This document shows positions 53,021 through 62,857 of a DNA stretch of 64,000 bases, one piece after another. The DNA is from Polynucleobacter sp. IMCC 30228 (GTDB lineage Bacteria > Pseudomonadota > Gammaproteobacteria > Burkholderiales > Burkholderiaceae). The position numbers and the translations under genes are program-made. The notes beneath the pieces are model-generated. The model did not search any database and was not told the origin of the DNA. It saw only the letters and a list, made by a program, of their open reading frames with translations. How positions within the stretch are numbered: position 1 is the first letter of the stretch; each line of letters opens with the position of its first letter. The stretch spans positions 248,001-312,000 of the forward strand of contig NZ_JAJVCS010000004.1 in NCBI RefSeq assembly GCF_021395205.1, given 5' to 3'.

Positions 53021-54495
53021 GTCGAGAAGTTCTCATGTTGGCAGATGCGCTAGCGCGCGAAAAGAATGTGGATCGCGAAATTGTTTTCGAGGCCCTTGAA
53101 TTAGCGCTAGCATCAGCAACAAAAAAACGGTACGACGAAGGTGTCGATATTCGCGTATCCATTGATCGCGAAAGTGGCGAGTATGAATCTTTTCGTCGTT
53201 GGTTAGTTGTGCCCAACGAAGCTGGATTGCAAGAGCCAGATAAAGAAATTCTGCATTTTGAAGCGCAAGAACAAATTCCTGAAATGGAAGTTGGCGACTT
53301 CATTGAAGAGCAAATTGAATCGATGGCTTTTGGGCGTATTGGTGCGCAAGCTGCCAAACAAGTTATTTTGCAACGCATTCGTGATGCGGAACGCGAACAA
53401 ATTTTGAATGATTATCTCGAGCGTGGCGAAAAGGTTATGACGGGCACAGTTAAGCGTGCTGATAAAAATGGTTTGATTGTTGAGTCTGGTCGAGTAGAAG
53501 CCTTATTACGTCGCGATCAAATGATTCCAAAAGAAAATTTACGCTCGGGCGACCGAGTTAGAGCCTATATTCTCAAAGTTGACCGTGAGGCACGGGGCCC
53601 GCAAATTGAACTCTCACGCACTTGTCCCGAGTTTTTAATAAAATTATTTGAAAACGAAGTTCCTGAAATGGAGCAGGGCTTATTGGAAATTAAAGGCGCT
53701 GCTCGTGACCCTGGTATTCGTGCCAAAATTGCGGTCGTAACTTACGACAAACGAATTGACCCAATTGGCACTTGCGTTGGCGTACGTGGTACGCGCGTGA
53801 CTGCGGTGCGCAACGAGGTTGCTGGTGAGGCGGTAGATATTGTTTTGTGGTCCGAAGACCCGGCCCAATTTGTCATTGGCGCATTAGCACCAGCACAGGT
53901 TTCATCTATTGTGGTTGACGAAGAGCGCCATGCCATGGATGTGGTGGTTGACGAAGAGAACCTCGCCATTGCTATTGGCCGTAGCGGCCAAAACGTGCGC
54001 TTAGCCAGCGAATTAACAGCTTGGCAAATCAATATCATGACGCCTGAAGAGTCGGCTGAGAAAACCGAGAAAGAGGCAGTTGTCACGCGTCAATTGTTTA
54101 TCGATAAACTCGACGTCGACCTTGAGGTGGCTGAGATTTTGATCGCAGAAGGCTTTAATACTTTAGAAGAGGTGGCTTATGTTCCTCTCACTGAAATGTT
54201 AGAAATCGAAGCCTTTGATGAAGATACGATTAATGAGCTTCGTACCCGTGCGCGCGATTCTTTATTAACCATGGAAATTGCTAAAGAAGAACGCTTGGGC
54301 GAAGTATCTCAAGATTTACTGTCGCTCGATGGCGTTACGCCAGAGTTGCTTGCTAAATTAGCTCAAAACAATGTCCACACTCGTGATGATCTCGCTGAGC
54401 TGGCGGTAGATGAACTGGTAGAGGCAACCCAGATTGACGAAGAAACTGCGAAAACGCTCATCATGAAAGCGCGCGAACATTGGTTTACTTCATGA
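53017..54495 (+). CDS. nusA: Transcription termination/antitermination factor NusA
   Basis: RNA polymerase-binding factor with 492 residues. The N-terminal domain binds polymerase. The S1 domain is near residues 135-200 ([20 protein letters not shown]). Two KH domains follow, with [19 protein letters not shown] and [18 protein letters not shown]. The C terminus has the two acidic repeats ([20 protein letters not shown] and [20 protein letters not shown]) seen in proteobacterial NusA. The ATG overlaps the rimP stop. infB follows after 13 bases. Confidence 0.97.
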   Translation: MSREVLMLADALAREKNVDREIVFEALELALASATKKRYDEGVDIRVSIDRESGEYESFRRWLVVPNEAGLQEPDKEILHFEAQEQIPEMEVGDFIEEQIESMAFGRIGAQAAKQVILQRIRDAEREQILNDYLERGEKVMTGTVKRADKNGLIVESGRVEALLRRDQMIPKENLRSGDRVRAYILKVDREARGPQIELSRTCPEFLIKLFENEVPEMEQGLLEIKGAARDPGIRAKIAVVTYDKRIDPIGTCVGVRGTRVTAVRNEVAGEAVDIVLWSEDPAQFVIGALAPAQVSSIVVDEERHAMDVVVDEENLAIAIGRSGQNVRLASELTAWQINIMTPEESAEKTEKEAVVTRQLFIDKLDVDLEVAEILIAEGFNTLEEVAYVPLTEMLEIEAFDEDTINELRTRARDSLLTMEIAKEERLGEVSQDLLSLDGVTPELLAKLAQNNVHTRDDLAELAVDELVEATQIDEETAKTLIMKAREHWFTS

Positions 54496-54508
54496 GAGGA
54501 AGCAGGGT

Positions 54509-57280
54509 ATGGCAACAACCACAGTAAAAGCACTCTCTCAAGAGCTCAAACGCTCGGCAGCTGAGCTCTTGCAGCAATTAAACGCGGCTGGAATTACGAA
54601 AGAATCAGTGGACGATAAGATCACTGAAAAGGATAAGACCGTCTTGTTAGAGCATTTACAAAAAGAGCATGGTAATGCCGATACAGGCAATCGTAAAAAG
54701 ATTACCTTAATTAAGCGTGAATCGTCCGAAATTCGTCAGGCCGATTCTGCTGGTCGTACCCGTACCGTTCAAGTTGAGGTGCGCAAAAAGCGAGTCTTAG
54801 TAAAGCGCGGTGATGAGGCTGCTAAAGCGGCAGTTGAAGAGCCTATCGTAAAGTCTGCATCACCTTCTGGCGGAGATAAAAAATCGATTCTTTCTGAGGA
54901 AGAGTTAGAAAAACGCGCCGCTGAAGCAACTCGTCAAGCTGAACTCTTGGCTTTGCAAGAAAATGAAATGAAGGCGGCAGAAGAGGCAAGAGAAAAGCGT
55001 CAAAAAGATGCTTTTGAAGCCGAAGAAAAAGCGACTCCCGGTGCACAGGCTGCCACTGCTAAAGTGAAATTAGAGGCCGCCAAAAAGGTTGCCAAAGAAT
55101 TGCATGATGCGGCCGAAGCAAAGCTGACCGATTTACGTACACGGCGTGCGGCCGCCGAAACCGAGGCTTTAGCCATTCGCGAAATGATGAGTACCCCAGC
55201 TCGCGTACTAAAAGCCCCCAGTGAAATTGCCGCTGAAGAAGATAAAAAAGGCACTTTACATAAACCCCTAAAAGCTGATGGTGCGGACGACAAGAAAAAA
55301 ACGCCAGCTAAAGTAGGCGGCAAGTTAATTAAATCCGCCGAAACTTCCTCAACTTGGCAAGAAGAAGGAGCTAAACGCAAAACAACTTTAAAAACTCGCG
55401 GCGATAGTTCGGGTGGTGTTGGTGGTGGGTGGCGTTCCGGAGGTGGTCGCAGGAAGCAACATCACGCAACTCCAGCTGCTGAGAGCAATCCCGAAACGAA
55501 TTTTCAAGCGCCCACTGAGCCTATCGTGCGCGATGTGCACGTTCCAGAAACCGTCACGGTTGCAGAGTTGGCACATAGTATGGCAGTGAAGAGTGCGGAA
55601 GTAATTAAGCTGTTGATGGGTATGGGTCAAATGGTTACCATTAACCAAGTGCTTGATCAAGATACAGCGATGATTTTGGTTGAAGAAATGGGTCATAAAG
55701 CAATTGCCTCAAAGCTCGATGATCCTGATCTCGATTTAGGTATTACTGGGCAAGACGCTGAATTATTACCTCGTCCTCCAGTAGTAACGGTAATGGGTCA
55801 CGTTGATCATGGCAAGACTTCACTGCTCGATAAAATTCGTTTAGCAAAGGTAGCTTCTGGCGAAGCAGGCGGCATAACCCAACACATTGGTGCTTACCAC
55901 GTTGATACGCCCCGTGGCGTCATTACTTTCCTTGATACCCCTGGTCACGAAGCTTTTACAGCGATGCGCGCCCGTGGCGCCAAGGCCACGGATATTGTTA
56001 TTCTGGTAGTTGCAGCTGATGACGGTGTGATGCCGCAAACCAAAGAAGCGATTCACCATGCTCGCGCTGCTGGAGTGACTTTAGTCGTCGCGATTAATAA
56101 AATTGATAAGCCCGACTCAAACCCTGATCGGGTGAAAACCGAATTGGTTGCTGAAGAAGTGGTTCCCGAAGAGTATGGCGGCGACTCACCTTTTATTCAG
56201 GTATCTGCCAAAACGGGTGAAGGTATCGATGCCTTGCTTGAAAACGTATTACTGCAAGCTGAAGTGCTCGAACTCAAAGCACCACGTGATGCACCAGCCA
56301 AAGGCTTAGTCATTGAAGCACGTTTAGATAAAGGTAAAGGCCCGGTAGCGACAATTTTGGTGCAATCGGGTACCTTACGTCGCGGCGATATGTTGTTAGC
56401 AGGTTCATCGTTTGGCCGCGTGCGCGCCATGTTAGATGAAAACGGTAAGCCTTGTAATGAGGCCGGCCCATCGATTCCAGTCGAAATTCAAGGCTTGTCA
56501 GAAGTTCCCGATGCTGGAGAAGCGGTCCAAGTTGTTCCTGATGAGCGCAAAGCGCGCGAAATTGCTTTGTTCCGTCAAGGCAAGTTCCGCGATGTGAAGT
56601 TAGCTAAAGCCCAAGCGGTTAAGTTAGAAACCTTAATGGAAAATATGGGTGAAGGCGCAATTGAGGCTAAGCTCTTGCCCATTATTATTAAGGCTGACGT
56701 TCAAGGATCACAAGAGGCTTTATCACAATCATTGCAAAAGTTATCTACCCCTGAAGTAAAAGTGCAAATTGTGCACGCAGGTGTAGGCGGCATTACTGAA
56801 ACCGATGTGAACTTAGCGGTAGCTTCGAAAGCCGTCATTATTGGCTTTAATTCTCGCGCCGATGCCTTAGCGCGTAAATTGGCCGAAAACAATGGTGTTG
56901 ATATTCGTTATCACAACATTATTTATGACGCAGTCGATGAAGTTAAATTGGCTTTAGGCGGCATGCTCACACCTGATAAGAAAGAGGAAATAACCGGTTT
57001 AGTAGAAATTCGCCAAGTCTTCACCGTTTCTAAGGTTGGGTCGATTGCAGGGTGCATGGTTTTAGAGGGCGTAATTAAACGCAATTCAAAAGTCCGTTTA
57101 CTGCGCGATAACGTCGTTACTTGGACTGGTGAATTAGATTCGCTTAAACGTTTTAAAGATGACGTGAAAGAAGTCAAAGGCGGCTTTGAATGTGGCCTGT
57201 CACTCAAAAACCAAAATGATATTCAAGAGGGTGATCAACTCGAAGTTTTTGAAGTCACTGAAGTCGCTAGAACACTTTAA
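54509..57280 (+). CDS. infB: Translation initiation factor IF-2
   Basis: GTPase that places initiator tRNA on the 30S subunit. It has 923 residues. The N-terminal IF2 domain ([20 protein letters not shown]) is followed by a long charged helical region rich in Ala, Glu and Lys and a [12 protein letters not shown] stretch. The G domain starts with GHVDHGKTS near residue 430 and has [20 protein letters not shown] and NKIDKP. Domains II to IV follow and end at the initiator-tRNA-binding part. GAGGAAG lies upstream of the ATG. rbfA starts 15 bases after it. Confidence 0.97.
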   Translation: MATTTVKALSQELKRSAAELLQQLNAAGITKESVDDKITEKDKTVLLEHLQKEHGNADTGNRKKITLIKRESSEIRQADSAGRTRTVQVEVRKKRVLVKRGDEAAKAAVEEPIVKSASPSGGDKKSILSEEELEKRAAEATRQAELLALQENEMKAAEEAREKRQKDAFEAEEKATPGAQAATAKVKLEAAKKVAKELHDAAEAKLTDLRTRRAAAETEALAIREMMSTPARVLKAPSEIAAEEDKKGTLHKPLKADGADDKKKTPAKVGGKLIKSAETSSTWQEEGAKRKTTLKTRGDSSGGVGGGWRSGGGRRKQHHATPAAESNPETNFQAPTEPIVRDVHVPETVTVAELAHSMAVKSAEVIKLLMGMGQMVTINQVLDQDTAMILVEEMGHKAIASKLDDPDLDLGITGQDAELLPRPPVVTVMGHVDHGKTSLLDKIRLAKVASGEAGGITQHIGAYHVDTPRGVITFLDTPGHEAFTAMRARGAKATDIVILVVAADDGVMPQTKEAIHHARAAGVTLVVAINKIDKPDSNPDRVKTELVAEEVVPEEYGGDSPFIQVSAKTGEGIDALLENVLLQAEVLELKAPRDAPAKGLVIEARLDKGKGPVATILVQSGTLRRGDMLLAGSSFGRVRAMLDENGKPCNEAGPSIPVEIQGLSEVPDAGEAVQVVPDERKAREIALFRQGKFRDVKLAKAQAVKLETLMENMGEGAIEAKLLPIIIKADVQGSQEALSQSLQKLSTPEVKVQIVHAGVGGITETDVNLAVASKAVIIGFNSRADALARKLAENNGVDIRYHNIIYDAVDEVKLALGGMLTPDKKEEITGLVEIRQVFTVSKVGSIAGCMVLEGVIKRNSKVRLLRDNVVTWTGELDSLKRFKDDVKEVKGGFECGLSLKNQNDIQEGDQLEVFEVTEVARTL

Positions 57281-57295
57281 GTTCCAGCCAATACT

Positions 57296-57667
57296 ATGCA
57301 TAAAACGAGCCCGCATCGCAATGAACGATTAGCCGACCAAATTCAACGTGATTTGGCTGAGCTGATTCCCCGTGAACTGCGTGATAAATCTTTGGGTTTA
57401 ATTACCTTGCAAGGGGTTGAGTTATCACCCGATTTAGCCCATGCCAAAGTTTTTTTTACTGTATTAGGTGCTGAGCCCGATCATGCTTTAGCCGCCTTGC
57501 AAGAAAAAGCTGGCTACTTGCATTCCATCTTATTTAAACGCCTGCATATTCACACTATTCCTACTTTGCATTTTGTGCACGACACTTCCGTTGAGCGTGG
57601 TATTGAGATGTCGCGCTTAATTGATCAAGCTGTGCAAAGTGATCAAGCTGGCGAGACTAAAGACTAA
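57296..57667 (+). CDS. rbfA: 30S ribosome-binding factor A
   Basis: A 123-residue KH-like protein needed for 16S rRNA 5'-end maturation. Family features are [23 protein letters not shown] near the N terminus, [23 protein letters not shown] in the middle, and [22 protein letters not shown] close to the end. It lies in the standard order after infB and before truB. Confidence 0.95.
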   Translation: MHKTSPHRNERLADQIQRDLAELIPRELRDKSLGLITLQGVELSPDLAHAKVFFTVLGAEPDHALAALQEKAGYLHSILFKRLHIHTIPTLHFVHDTSVERGIEMSRLIDQAVQSDQAGETKD

Positions 57668-57685
57668 GCGAAGACCGAGATTCTT

Positions 57686-58609
57686 ATGTCACAACGGGTT
57701 GATGGAGTGGTATTGCTAGATAAGCCTGTGGGTCTTAGCTCCCAAGGCGCGGTCACTGCGGTGAAGCGTGCTTTGCAGGCTGAGAAAGCCGGCCACACGG
57801 GCACCCTCGATCCAATGGCTACCGGACTCTTACCGATTTGTCTGGGAGAGGCGACTAAATATTCACAAGATTTATTAGATGCCGATAAAACCTATATCGC
57901 CCAAATTCGTTTTGGTATTCGTACCAGCACGGGCGATGCGGAAGGCGATATTATTGAACAGCATGTCTTACCGGAATTTGCTGATGCGGCAGCTTTGCAA
58001 GCGGCTTTAGAGGCGCTTTTGCCCCGCTTTACTGGACCTATTTTACAAGTTCCGCCCATGTATTCTGCGCTTAAGCGGGATGGCAAGCCTTTGTATGAGT
58101 ATGCTCGCGCTGGGGTTGAATTAGAGCGCACTGCGCGCGATATTACCATTCATTCCATTCGCTGGCTTGCAATTCAATGGCCTGAAGCGACTCTAGAAGT
58201 AAGTTGTAGTAAGGGTACGTATATTCGCGTTTTGGCTGAAGATCTTGGCGCGATGTTGGGTTGCGGGGCGCATTTAGTCGGCTTACGTCGCACCGCTGTG
58301 GGTCATTTATCGTTACAACAATCGATTACTTTAGATGCCTTGCAAACCAAAGGAGCTGAAAAAGGAGTTGACTTACTTCCCATTGACGCTTTGTTACAAA
58401 CCTTGCCACAATTAACGGTCGATGAGTTTCAGGCAAAACGTCTCGGTCTTGGCCAGCGCGTCCCGTTAGCACTAAGCCATGCCATCCCTTGGGCCGATGT
58501 TTTAGTGCGCATTTATCGTGCTACTTCTGCGCCCCATAATTTTATTGGCACTGCTGATTGGCGCTCTGGCGTCCTTCATCCACGACGCCTGATTTCCCAA
58601 GTTTCTTAA
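57686..58609 (+). CDS. truB: tRNA pseudouridine(55) synthase
   Basis: A 307-residue enzyme that makes pseudouridine 55 in the T loop of tRNAs. The catalytic aspartate is D42 in GHTGTLDPMATGLLP. VDGVVLLDKPVGLSS, GEATKYSQDLLDADKTY, QVPPMYSALKRDGKPLYEYAR and CSKGTYIRVLAEDLG are family motifs. A C-terminal PUA-like segment ends the protein. It follows rbfA after 18 bases. Confidence 0.96.
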   Translation: MSQRVDGVVLLDKPVGLSSQGAVTAVKRALQAEKAGHTGTLDPMATGLLPICLGEATKYSQDLLDADKTYIAQIRFGIRTSTGDAEGDIIEQHVLPEFADAAALQAALEALLPRFTGPILQVPPMYSALKRDGKPLYEYARAGVELERTARDITIHSIRWLAIQWPEATLEVSCSKGTYIRVLAEDLGAMLGCGAHLVGLRRTAVGHLSLQQSITLDALQTKGAEKGVDLLPIDALLQTLPQLTVDEFQAKRLGLGQRVPLALSHAIPWADVLVRIYRATSAPHNFIGTADWRSGVLHPRRLISQVS

Positions 58610-58641
58610 TTTATTTCCCTTTCCTTAGATAGAAGCATTAC

Positions 58642-60459
58642 ATGACCAAACGCGCCCTTCGTAATATTGCCATCATCGCTCACGTTGACCACGGTAAAAC
58701 TACTTTAGTAGATCAACTGCTGCGTCAGTCTGGCACTTTCCGTAGCAATGAAAAAATGACTGAACGGGTGATGGACTCGAACGATCTTGAAAGAGAGCGT
58801 GGTATTACGATTTTGTCGAAGAATTGTGCAGTTGAATACGATGGTACGCATATTAATATTGTCGATACGCCAGGCCATGCAGACTTTGGCGGCGAAGTAG
58901 AGCGCGTGCTCTCGATGGTGGATGGCGTGTTGTTGTTAGTCGATGCGGTTGAGGGCCCCATGCCACAAACCCGCTTTGTGACCAAGAAAGCGCTGGCACT
59001 AGGATTAAAGCCAATCGTGGTCGTAAATAAAGTCGACCGCCCTGGCGCCCGTTGCGATTATGTAATTAATGCCACATTTGAGTTGTTTGACAAGTTGGGC
59101 GCCACTGAAGAGCAGCTCGACTTTCCAGTAATCTTTGCTTCGGGTTTAAATGGCTACGCTGGTCTTACTGAGGATGTACGCTCGGGCGACATGCGCCCTT
59201 TATTTGATGCCGTATTAGAGCATGTGCCAGTGCGCGATGATGATCCCGACGGCGCCTTGCAATTTCAAATTTCGTCAATTGATTACAACAGCTATGTTGG
59301 CAAGATTGGTATTGGTCGGGTTAATCGTGGCCGTGTTAAGCCAGGTATGGAGGTCATTTGCATGAATGGCCCAGATGGCTTGCCATTTAAGGGCAAAGTA
59401 AATCAGGTGCTGAAATTTAAGGGGCTTGAGCGCGAGGTTGTGGATGAAGCGATTGCTGGCGATATTGCTTTAGTTAACGGCATTGATGAGTTAGCCATTG
59501 GTACGACGATTTGCTCACCGGATACCCCGGACCCATTGCCGATGCTAAAAATTGATGAGCCTACTTTAACTATGAATTTTATGGTAAATACCAGCCCATT
59601 AGCGGGTCGCGAAGGCAAGTTTGTGACGAGTCGCCAAATTCGTGAGCGCTTAGATCGCGAATTAAAATCGAATATGGCTTTACGGGTCCGGGAAACCGAT
59701 GACGACACGGTGTTCGAAGTTTCAGGTCGCGGGGAATTGCATTTAACGATTTTGGTTGAAACCATGCGCCGCGAAGGCTTTGAAATGGCCGTTTCTCGCC
59801 CGCGTGTTGTCTTTCACGAAGAAAATGGCGTAAAAATGGAGCCCTTTGAAAACCTAACCGTTGACGTTGAAGATGCGACTCAGGGCAGCGTCATGGAAGA
59901 GTTGGGAAAGCGTAAAGGTGAATTACTCGACATGGTAAGCGACGGTAAAGGCCGCACCCGCTTAGAGTACCGCATTCCCGCACGTGGCCTGATTGGCTTT
60001 CAAGGCGATTTCATGACAATGACCCGCGGCAATGGCTTGCTGAGTCATACCTTTGATGCCTACTATCCTGCTAAAGATGGCATTCTAGGCGAGCGTCATA
60101 ATGGGGTATTAATTAGCCAAGATGATGGTGAGGCTGTGGCATATGCAATTTGGAAACTACAAGATCGTGGGCGGATGTTTGTTAGCCATGGCAGCCCTGT
60201 ATATGAGGGTATGGTAATTGGTATTCATAGTCGCGATAACGACATTGTGGTCAACCCCATTAAGGGCAAGCAATTAACCAACGTGCGCTCATCAGGAACT
60301 GATGAGGCCGTGCGCCTCGTTACCCCAATTGATTTAACTTTGGAATATGCAGTTGAGTTTATTAGTGATGATGAGTTAGTAGAGGTGACTCCCAAAAGTG
60401 TGCGGGTACGTAAACGGTATCTTAAAGAGCATGAGCGTAAGAAAGCCTCCCGCGAGTAA
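58642..60459 (+). CDS. typA: Ribosome-associated GTPase TypA/BipA
   Basis: A 605-residue translational GTPase. The G domain has AHVDHGKTTLVDQLL, ERERGITILSKNCAV, DTPGHADFGGEVERV and VVNKVDRPGARC. Domains II, III and V follow, and the BipA-specific C-terminal domain includes FMTMTRGNGLLSHTFD. BipA helps ribosome assembly and stress adaptation, for example at low temperature. The end overlaps dusA by 29 bases. Confidence 0.97.
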   Translation: MTKRALRNIAIIAHVDHGKTTLVDQLLRQSGTFRSNEKMTERVMDSNDLERERGITILSKNCAVEYDGTHINIVDTPGHADFGGEVERVLSMVDGVLLLVDAVEGPMPQTRFVTKKALALGLKPIVVVNKVDRPGARCDYVINATFELFDKLGATEEQLDFPVIFASGLNGYAGLTEDVRSGDMRPLFDAVLEHVPVRDDDPDGALQFQISSIDYNSYVGKIGIGRVNRGRVKPGMEVICMNGPDGLPFKGKVNQVLKFKGLEREVVDEAIAGDIALVNGIDELAIGTTICSPDTPDPLPMLKIDEPTLTMNFMVNTSPLAGREGKFVTSRQIRERLDRELKSNMALRVRETDDDTVFEVSGRGELHLTILVETMRREGFEMAVSRPRVVFHEENGVKMEPFENLTVDVEDATQGSVMEELGKRKGELLDMVSDGKGRTRLEYRIPARGLIGFQGDFMTMTRGNGLLSHTFDAYYPAKDGILGERHNGVLISQDDGEAVAYAIWKLQDRGRMFVSHGSPVYEGMVIGIHSRDNDIVVNPIKGKQLTNVRSSGTDEAVRLVTPIDLTLEYAVEFISDDELVEVTPKSVRVRKRYLKEHERKKASRE

Positions 60460-61525
60460 ACGCTTAGCGGTTGCCCCGATGATGGACTGGACTGATCGAC
60501 ATTGTCGATCATTTCATCGTCAACTTTCAAAAAAAGCAGTGCTGTATTCTGAAATGGTCACAACGGGTGCTTTATTGCATGGCGATATTCCGCGCCATCT
60601 TGACTATTCTGCTACAGAACACCCCCTCGTTTTGCAATTGGGCGGTAGTGAGCCAGATGATTTAGCTCGGTGCGCAGTCTTGGCCGAGCAGTGGGGCTAT
60701 AGTGAAATTGATTTGAATTGTGGTTGCCCTTCAGAGCGAGTCCAGCGGGGCTCGTTTGGCGCGTGCTTAATGGCCGAACCTGAATTAGTGGCTCAATGTG
60801 TTCGGGCCATGAGCCAGGCTACACATTTACCCATTTCGGTAAAGCAGCGCTTAGGTTTAAATCAAATGGATGCCTCTACCTCGCCAAATGATTATCAATT
60901 TGCCTTGAACTTCATTTTGGCCGTGGCTGATGCGGGGGCTCAGCAAGTGACGATTCATGCGCGCAATGCTGTATTAAAAGGCTTATCGCCTAAAGAAAAT
61001 CGCACCAAACCGCCACTACATTACGCGGTAGCAGCGCAACTGCGGCGGGATGCCCAAACACATTTTCCAGCGCTCAAGGTTTTACTAAATGGTGGGCTTG
61101 AAAATAATGCACAAATCGCTGGGCATTGGCAAGACTTTGATGGTTTTATGGTGGGGCGCTCCGCCTATCACTTTCCCGCTATGTTATTGGGTTGGGATGA
61201 TTTACTTGAGAGCAATGGGGAGGCTGCCGGATATTTACTTTGCGAAACCGAGTGGCACCGCATTCAAATCGGTTTAGTGCGCCAATCTCAAGCTTGGTTT
61301 GACTGGTGCAATGAGGCAAATAAACCCTTTTATTTGGGGGCAATAACCCGCCATATTATTGGCTTGGCACACGGCAGAGCAGGCTCACGATATTGGCGAC
61401 AGCGTTTATCAGATCATCATGCGCTAGCGCGGGTACAGAGTAAAGCCGCCATTGCCGACTTTTTCCTTGAGGCTAGCCTTGAGCTTGGCGATTGGGCTGC
61501 CTTTGACCTAGAAACTGCCCTATAA
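60431..61525 (+). CDS. dusA: tRNA-dihydrouridine(20/20a) synthase
   Basis: A 364-residue flavoenzyme that reduces uridine 20 and 20a of tRNA. Marks are RLAVAPMMDWTDRHCRSFHR, VLYSEMVTTGALLHG, the catalytic C99 in NCGCPSERVQRGSFGACLM, and HARNAVLKGLSPKENR. I start at ATG 60431, which overlaps the typA end by 29 bases. The open frame goes back to 60398, but that extension lies in typA. Its stop TAA is part of the TATAAT before the tRNA-His gene. Confidence 0.94.
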   Translation: MSVRKPPASKRLAVAPMMDWTDRHCRSFHRQLSKKAVLYSEMVTTGALLHGDIPRHLDYSATEHPLVLQLGGSEPDDLARCAVLAEQWGYSEIDLNCGCPSERVQRGSFGACLMAEPELVAQCVRAMSQATHLPISVKQRLGLNQMDASTSPNDYQFALNFILAVADAGAQQVTIHARNAVLKGLSPKENRTKPPLHYAVAAQLRRDAQTHFPALKVLLNGGLENNAQIAGHWQDFDGFMVGRSAYHFPAMLLGWDDLLESNGEAAGYLLCETEWHRIQIGLVRQSQAWFDWCNEANKPFYLGAITRHIIGLAHGRAGSRYWRQRLSDHHALARVQSKAAIADFFLEASLELGDWAAFDLETAL

Positions 61526-61526
61526 T
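61521..61526 (+). promoter_or_regulatory. -10 element of the tRNA-His gene
   Basis: A perfect TATAAT overlaps the dusA stop codon and lies 14 bases before the tRNA. I found no -35 at normal spacing. A TTGACC at 61503 is only 12 bases upstream. Confidence 0.45.
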
Positions 61527-61540
61527 TTGATTTCTACGAT

Positions 61541-61617
61541 GGTGGCTGTAGCTCAGCTGGTAGAGTCCAGGATTGTGATTCCTGTTGTCGCGGGTTCGAG
61601 TCCCGTCAGCCACCCCA
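61541..61617 (+). tRNA. tRNA-His (anticodon GTG)
   Basis: A complete cloverleaf. The acceptor stem pairs GTGGCTG (61542-61548) with CAGCCAC (61607-61613). The anticodon stem CAGGA/TCCTG holds the loop TTGTGAT with GTG at 61575-61577. The T arm is CGGG-TTCGAGT-CCCG. G61541 at position -1 faces C61614 at the discriminator, the mark of tRNA-His. The terminal CCA (61615-61617) is encoded in the gene. Confidence 0.97.
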
Positions 61618-61624
61618 AATCAAT

Positions 61625-62008
61625 TTAGTCGCCATTTTTTAATTTAGGGTTGAATGTCGCCATTTTTTTACTATCGATTAAACGCATCGACCAATTTGCA
61701 AAAGCGCGTTGCTTAATTTTTTTAGTACCTAAAGTAAAAATATTGTAATGACGTTGGTCATTTTTAATTGAACTCCATAGCGTCTCAATTGCAGCAGCTG
61801 GCCCTTCAATAATTTGACAAAAGCGATTTCCCTCGCAAGATAAAACGCCCGTAATATTGAGACTGCTATTTCGCGCAATAGCCAGGTCGACTAATTGCAT
61901 TAATTCAAGAGTTTCGAGGGGCTGTTTCAGTTCACTCACATAGCTCAGGCTTACCAGCTCGGTATCGCCGACCGGACCTGAAGAGGGGTGGGTTGTTTGT
62001 AAAGCCAT
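61625..62008 (-). CDS. Stand-alone BLUF-domain blue-light photoreceptor
   Basis: A 127-residue protein that is almost only a BLUF domain, which binds FAD and senses blue light. All key residues match known BLUF proteins: Y23 (LSYVS), N47 (ARNSSLNITG), Q65 (FCQIIEG), W106 and M108 (ANWSM). Spacing is the same as in AppA (+24, +42, +83, +85 from the tyrosine). No output domain is attached, so it must act through a partner. TATAGT lies six bases before the ATG, so the mRNA may be leaderless. Confidence 0.93.
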   Translation of the reverse strand: MALQTTHPSSGPVGDTELVSLSYVSELKQPLETLELMQLVDLAIARNSSLNITGVLSCEGNRFCQIIEGPAAAIETLWSSIKNDQRHYNIFTLGTKKIKQRAFANWSMRLIDSKKMATFNPKLKNGD

Positions 62009-62497
62009 GCGTGTACTATAGTCTATTTATTGTGCTTATTAAATTAAATACTATCTTGTGATGAATTTAGTAATAAAGTGGAAATTACCTAAAATTCTCA
62101 AAATATTTTTTAAGCAGAAATACATACTAGGGTTATGTGTAGTTTGCTAACTCTGTTGCTGACGTAAAAATATTATCCTCGACTGGGGGGCTACTGATCG
62201 CGGGCTCTTTGGAGCAATTTTTTCCAATACATTACCTTCCGCATTGGGCTTAATCCTCTGGCAGGATCTTGAAAAAAATACTAATGATTGCAATAGGGTT
62301 AATTAGAGAAGCAATTGCTTTGAATCACGATTTGAGGCGGGCAAAAATGATTCTATTTTCCATATCTACCAAAAATATTAAAAATAATAATTCTTAGATG
62401 ACATTTGTTAGACAACTTTGAATGGCGCACGCAGAAAAAATAGCAAGATAATGCTATAGTGCAATACCTTAACAACAACTTTGGATTATTACTTACT
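62009..62497. other. AT-rich intergenic region
   Basis: A 489-base gap between the divergent BLUF and winged-helix genes. It holds the probable BLUF -10 element (TATAGT on the minus strand, 62015-62020) and a TATAGT on the plus strand (62455-62460) before the regulator gene. A 47-codon open stretch (62163-62306) has no ATG or GTG start and no ribosome site. I see no RNA gene or repeat. Confidence 0.5.
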
Positions 62498-62842
62498 ATG
62501 AAATCAAGCGTAGCCTATCTTCGATACCTAAACTTAACTAAGAGCATTGAAGCAACGCCTGCAGCTCCCAGTCTTGACTTAATTGAACGTGAGGTGCTAA
62601 GTGCGTTGGCATTGCGCTGGAATAAAGATCAACCAATTTTAATTGCCGATGCCATTTCTTTAAAAGAGATTGCCTCACAAGCAACCTTACATGGTCGCTT
62701 AAAACAATTAAAGAAAAAAGGCATGGTAAAAATAGTTCTCGATTCTAGTGATGGCCGCAGAAAATACATTGAGCCAACCCAAAAGACCTGTAACTATTTC
62801 GATCAAATGGCTAAATGCGTTATCAAGGCAGCTAAGATCTAG
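62498..62842 (+). CDS. Winged-helix (MarR-like) transcriptional regulator
   Basis: A 114-residue DNA-binding protein. From ATG 62498 (MKSSVAYLRYLNLT) the sequence has SLDLIEREVLSALALRWN, a helix-turn-helix with ISLKEIASQATLHGRLKQLKKKGMVK, and a wing with LDSSDGRRKYIEPTQ. This is the MarR-type order. A GTG at 62459 gives a longer frame with a less natural start. Targets are unknown. It lies between a photoreceptor gene and a convergent Bug gene. Confidence 0.75.
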   Translation: MKSSVAYLRYLNLTKSIEATPAAPSLDLIEREVLSALALRWNKDQPILIADAISLKEIASQATLHGRLKQLKKKGMVKIVLDSSDGRRKYIEPTQKTCNYFDQMAKCVIKAAKI

Positions 62843-62857
62843 TTACTGTAGGTTTTT

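Noticed and set aside
61503..61526. TTGACC as -35 of the tRNA-His promoter
   Set aside because: The spacing to TATAAT is only 12 bases, too short for sigma-70.
62163..62306. 47-codon open stretch between BLUF and the winged-helix gene
   Set aside because: No ATG or GTG start and no ribosome site. No recognisable motif. Probably chance, though a gene remnant cannot be excluded.
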